A stretch of 64,000 nt of DNA from Leucaena leucocephala (lineage: Eukaryota > Streptophyta > Magnoliopsida > Fabales > Fabaceae). The stretch covers positions 3,348,001 to 3,412,000 of the forward strand of contig CM073518.1 in NCBI GenBank assembly GCA_037074615.1, in the 5' to 3' direction. Positions 60,831 through 64,000 of this stretch are shown one piece after another; position 1 is the first letter of the stretch; every line of letters starts with the position of its first letter. The position numbers and the translations under genes were made by a program. The notes beneath the pieces are model-generated. The model saw only the letters and a list, made by a program, of their open reading frames with translations, did not search any database and was not told where the DNA came from.

Positions 60831-61744
60831 AATTTTTATATTAATTTATAAAGTATATATTTTTTATTTTGATGTGTTCATTTGAAAAATAAGATGCAAT
60901 GGAAATCTAAATAAAGAGAAATCTATAATTTAATTCTTTAAAAACTAATAATAATAACTATCATTATCATTATAATTAGAGTCCTGACGTGTATAGTTTC
61001 AATATTTTCATTTCAATACTTTGTTTTATAGGGCGACATTATCAAATTTGTACAGACCAATTAAACTAGTAACTTGACAAATTTTGTCTTCAATTTATGT
61101 CCATTTTTTTAGTTTTTGTCCGCTCAATTTATTCGCTAACCTTTACTTTCCCTTGGATCTTATATATTAGCCACTTTCTATAACAAATGATCGGATGGTT
61201 CTGTATATTCGTCATTTTACATAAAGGACATACAATTAATATAGGGCTCTTTTTTTTTTTCCAATTCATGCTTTTAAATAGGATTAAAATTAAAAATATT
61301 TTATTTCTGGAAAATTTTAATAACTTAACTATCTCTTTAATGTAATTTATAATGAATATTTAGATAACGTTATACTTTTTTCCTCAAGATGGTTAGTTAT
61401 AATTAAAACACATTTAGCGTTACCACTTACTCGTCAATATTAACACACTGTAGTTTAAAGAAAAACCCAAAACAATAAATAAATCGTACTTTGTTTTTTT
61501 TTTTTTATGAAAAAACTTCATTTCGCATCAAACAATAAAATATAATGACATGGAAAACTACGTAGATGCATATTGTAGCTTCCAAGGGACCAAGCATGGA
61601 TGGTGAAGTATATTAACATGAGAAAATTTAACAGACTTGATATACAGCAAAATATATGAAGAAAAGGGCACAGGCTGTTGCTGGAATATGAAGTGAAGAG
61701 CTTCACAGGGGGCAGAAGTTAGTTGCAACTGGCTCGCACTTTTT

Positions 61745-61990
61745 AAATCTTTAATATAAAATATATTTAATTAATTTAATTAAATTAAATTAATTAATAT
61801 GATATATTTTTTAAAATATTATAATCATCTTTCTTAACTTCATTCCTTCTCTTTTACTTAATTTTTTTATAAAGTATCAGTAAAAATAATTTTAAATAAA
61901 AATAATAAATATAATAAATAGCTTGATGAGATATACAATAAAAAATATGATGAAAGATTATTTAATTACATTTTATATTTTATTATTATT
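61745..61990. repeat. Dispersed AT-rich repeat
   Basis: Begins with TTAATTAATTTAATTAAAT and TTAATTAATATGATATATTT as in the copies at 33790 and 60650, then diverges. Confidence 0.4.
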
Positions 61991-64000
61991 TTATAATTAT
62001 TTTAATTTATCGTTATTTTATTAATTGTAGAGTTTGACTATGACTATGATTAGTTATTATTATTAGTTTTAAGGTTTATATTTTACGTAGGCTTTAAATG
62101 ATTCAAATAATTTATATATACCTTTATCTTTGACGCCTCTAATTTCTCTCCTCTTTACCTTTTTCTTTTTCTATTATGACCTCCCTCAAAAACATTTTTT
62201 TCTTTTCTGTCTTATATCACATGTATTATATTTATGATTAATATTAATTTTTTAATTAAATTTTATATAAAAAATATAAGAATAATTCTTCTTATACTCC
62301 TTGGTCTCCAAGTAGAAAACTGAACCATCCAGTGAGTAATGCACCTGATGCAAAGGTAGTATATCATGATCCAGTGATTCTGAGAAAGCATTGCATGAGT
62401 AAAAGATCTACTTGTTGCCATTGAAATTACCAGTTGAACTGATAACTTTTTCTGTACAAGATATCAAACAGGTGAAAAATAAAGGCAAAAAAGAAGAACA
62501 TACATATGAAGTACAATTCCTATTATTAATCCAAAATATTCGTCAGCATCACATTGATTCCAACACGTGGTCCAACATTTGGAAATTAAATTTCTCCTCT
62601 GAATAGTCATTAATAATTAATTACATAAAGTAGACTTGTTTTCCCACGCATTTGTTACTCTTGCTTTTGATTAGTTGCACGTCTTGTAAAATAAATTTAT
62701 GATGATTGCATGCACTTTCTAGATTAAAGCCATACCAATCATGATACTATATAACTATTTAAAATAAAATAGATATTTAAAAATAAACCATGTAAATAAC
62801 CGGGACAGAATCATGAAAATAAATAGTATGTTTGATCAACAATACCGCGCGCAGCTCTAATTTAACTATTAGTGGAACGCAAGGGGACGGTTACAAATTT
62901 ACAATACTTATAAATTATTAATTATCATTTTTTAATAAAAACAAATAGATGAGTTGGTGCGATGCCTATCAAGATCAAAACATACTTACTGATTTAAATA
63001 ATATTTACATAAATATTTATAGATTATCTATTAATAAATTTACTGAGAAAAATATTAATTATTTTAATCACTATTTTAAAACATTGACTTGAATAATCAA
63101 ACTGGGACCAGATAAAAAATCAAAGTCGTTGGCTAATTGGCTTGCTCTGAGCAAAGCAGTATTATGTGACCGGGAGTACCGGAGTTCCAACAGGCCAAGA
63201 GGATCCAGAAGAACGGAGACTGGCTAGTGTTGAACCGACCGCTAAGTAACCACGCGTTTCGTTTCCTTGGTTCCCCACCAACCTCAGTCGATTCCAACGC
63301 CCTCCTCTTTATTTATTTAATTTTTTTAATCCCCCTGCTTTCGCACTATCATCCTCGTTTTTCTCATTCTTAATTCTCCACCACCACTTGACTGGTTTTC
63401 TAGATTTTCTGTTTGTTTTCACGTTTACAAAAACACTACAAATAAAAAACATTACTCCAATACATCGTAATCTATCAACCACCAATTCAGAGTTCAGGTG
63501 ATCTTTAAATTCTACATAATACCAGAAAAAATAACTGCATCTGATTTGTAAATTGTATAGATTATTATGAGTTATAGAATTTTGGTGGGATATGAGATAT
63601 CAATTTTAGACTAGATCCAATGTTTTGGTATTTGTATTTTGAGCAAAATAATACTTATTACCCTGATCTTAATTTTTATATACGACTAATATTTTAATAT
63701 TATATATAGTATAATTTTATTTATAATTTTTTAATTTATTACAATTTTAATCATAATATTTTTAATTTAATATAATTATTAGTATTTAAAAAATAAGATT
63801 ATAAATGAAATTATATTAAATTAAAAAAATTATAAAAAAATTATATAAAATTAAAATATTATTAATAAAATTATACCACACCTAAAATTAAAATATTAAT
63901 AAACATCAGCGATAAAATCAAGATAAGATATTAGTGGTACTTTACCTTGTATTTTTTCCGGTAAAAATGGTATTTGAAATATAATACAGAGTCATTGATG

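Larger units (their letters stand above)
60391..64000. other. Intergenic, AT-rich, with dispersed repeats
   Basis: About 3.6 kb with no gene found. AT-rich repeats at about 60650-60830 and 61745-61990 are related to 33790-34010. A less AT-rich, pyrimidine-rich stretch at 63150-63500 looks like a promoter or 5' leader, so a + strand gene may start beyond the window. Frames at 61518-61706 and 62412-62606 look like chance. Confidence 0.45.

Noticed and set aside
1..64000. CRISPR arrays, bacterial operons, rRNA and tRNA genes
   Set aside because: Nothing of this kind was seen; tandem repeats found are microsatellites, minisatellites or transposon parts. tRNA genes were not searched exhaustively by eye.

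Overview
The window is nuclear DNA of a flowering plant, most likely a rosid-type core eudicot. The evidence is AT-rich intergenic DNA with MITEs and an LTR retrotransposon, many short introns with GT-AG borders (one clear GC-AG), and plant-only families: BURP, DUF630/DUF632, PLS-class PPR and NAC. I cannot name the species from sequence alone.

Layout. 1-251 is the 3' end of a BURP-domain gene (+). 1099-16007 (-) is a 26-exon gene for TEBICHI, the plant helicase/DNA polymerase theta. 18016-21207 (+) is a DUF630/DUF632 protein, and 22036-22338 (+) a small unassigned protein. 23.3-34.8 kb is a transposon-rich block: a hairpin MITE with an internal minisatellite, a SINE-like retroposon, a Mutator-like inverted-repeat element split by a copia LTR retrotransposon (5-bp target duplication), an A/T-rich MITE family, and a hAT-type element (8-bp target duplication). 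Near its end lies a class 3 (truncated) haemoglobin gene with an internal deletion (32717-33503, -). 35690-39387 (+) is a 12-exon LAMMER kinase of the AFC3 type. Two intronless PPR editing-factor genes sit head to head with 46 bp between their start codons (39927-42005 -, 42052-43695 +). 44185-45759 (-) is a GET2-like membrane protein gene with a frameshift and an in-frame stop. 47408-47512 is a second, cleaner SINE-like copy with a 14-bp target duplication. 51251-52491 (+) is a NAC058-type transcription factor. 54916-60390 (-) is a 14-exon, signal-peptide, coiled-coil membrane protein of the At4g31340 type. 60.4-64 kb is AT-rich with no gene found.

From memory of the Arabidopsis map, AFC3 (At4g32660), GET2 (At4g32680), GLB3 (At4g32690) and TEB (At4g32700) are near neighbours on chromosome 4, so this window holds an old syntenic block. 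Three of the four carry frame-breaking lesions here: one missing base in TEB after polymerase motif C, a net 43-base deletion in GLB3, and one extra base plus a stop in GET2. AFC3, the PPR genes, the DUF632 gene, the NAC gene and the coiled-coil gene all assemble cleanly in frame. This fits either gene loss on one of two duplicated segments or local assembly error. I rebuilt exon models by hand from splice sites, frame and remembered family sequence; totals divisible by three support them, but no alignment was run.
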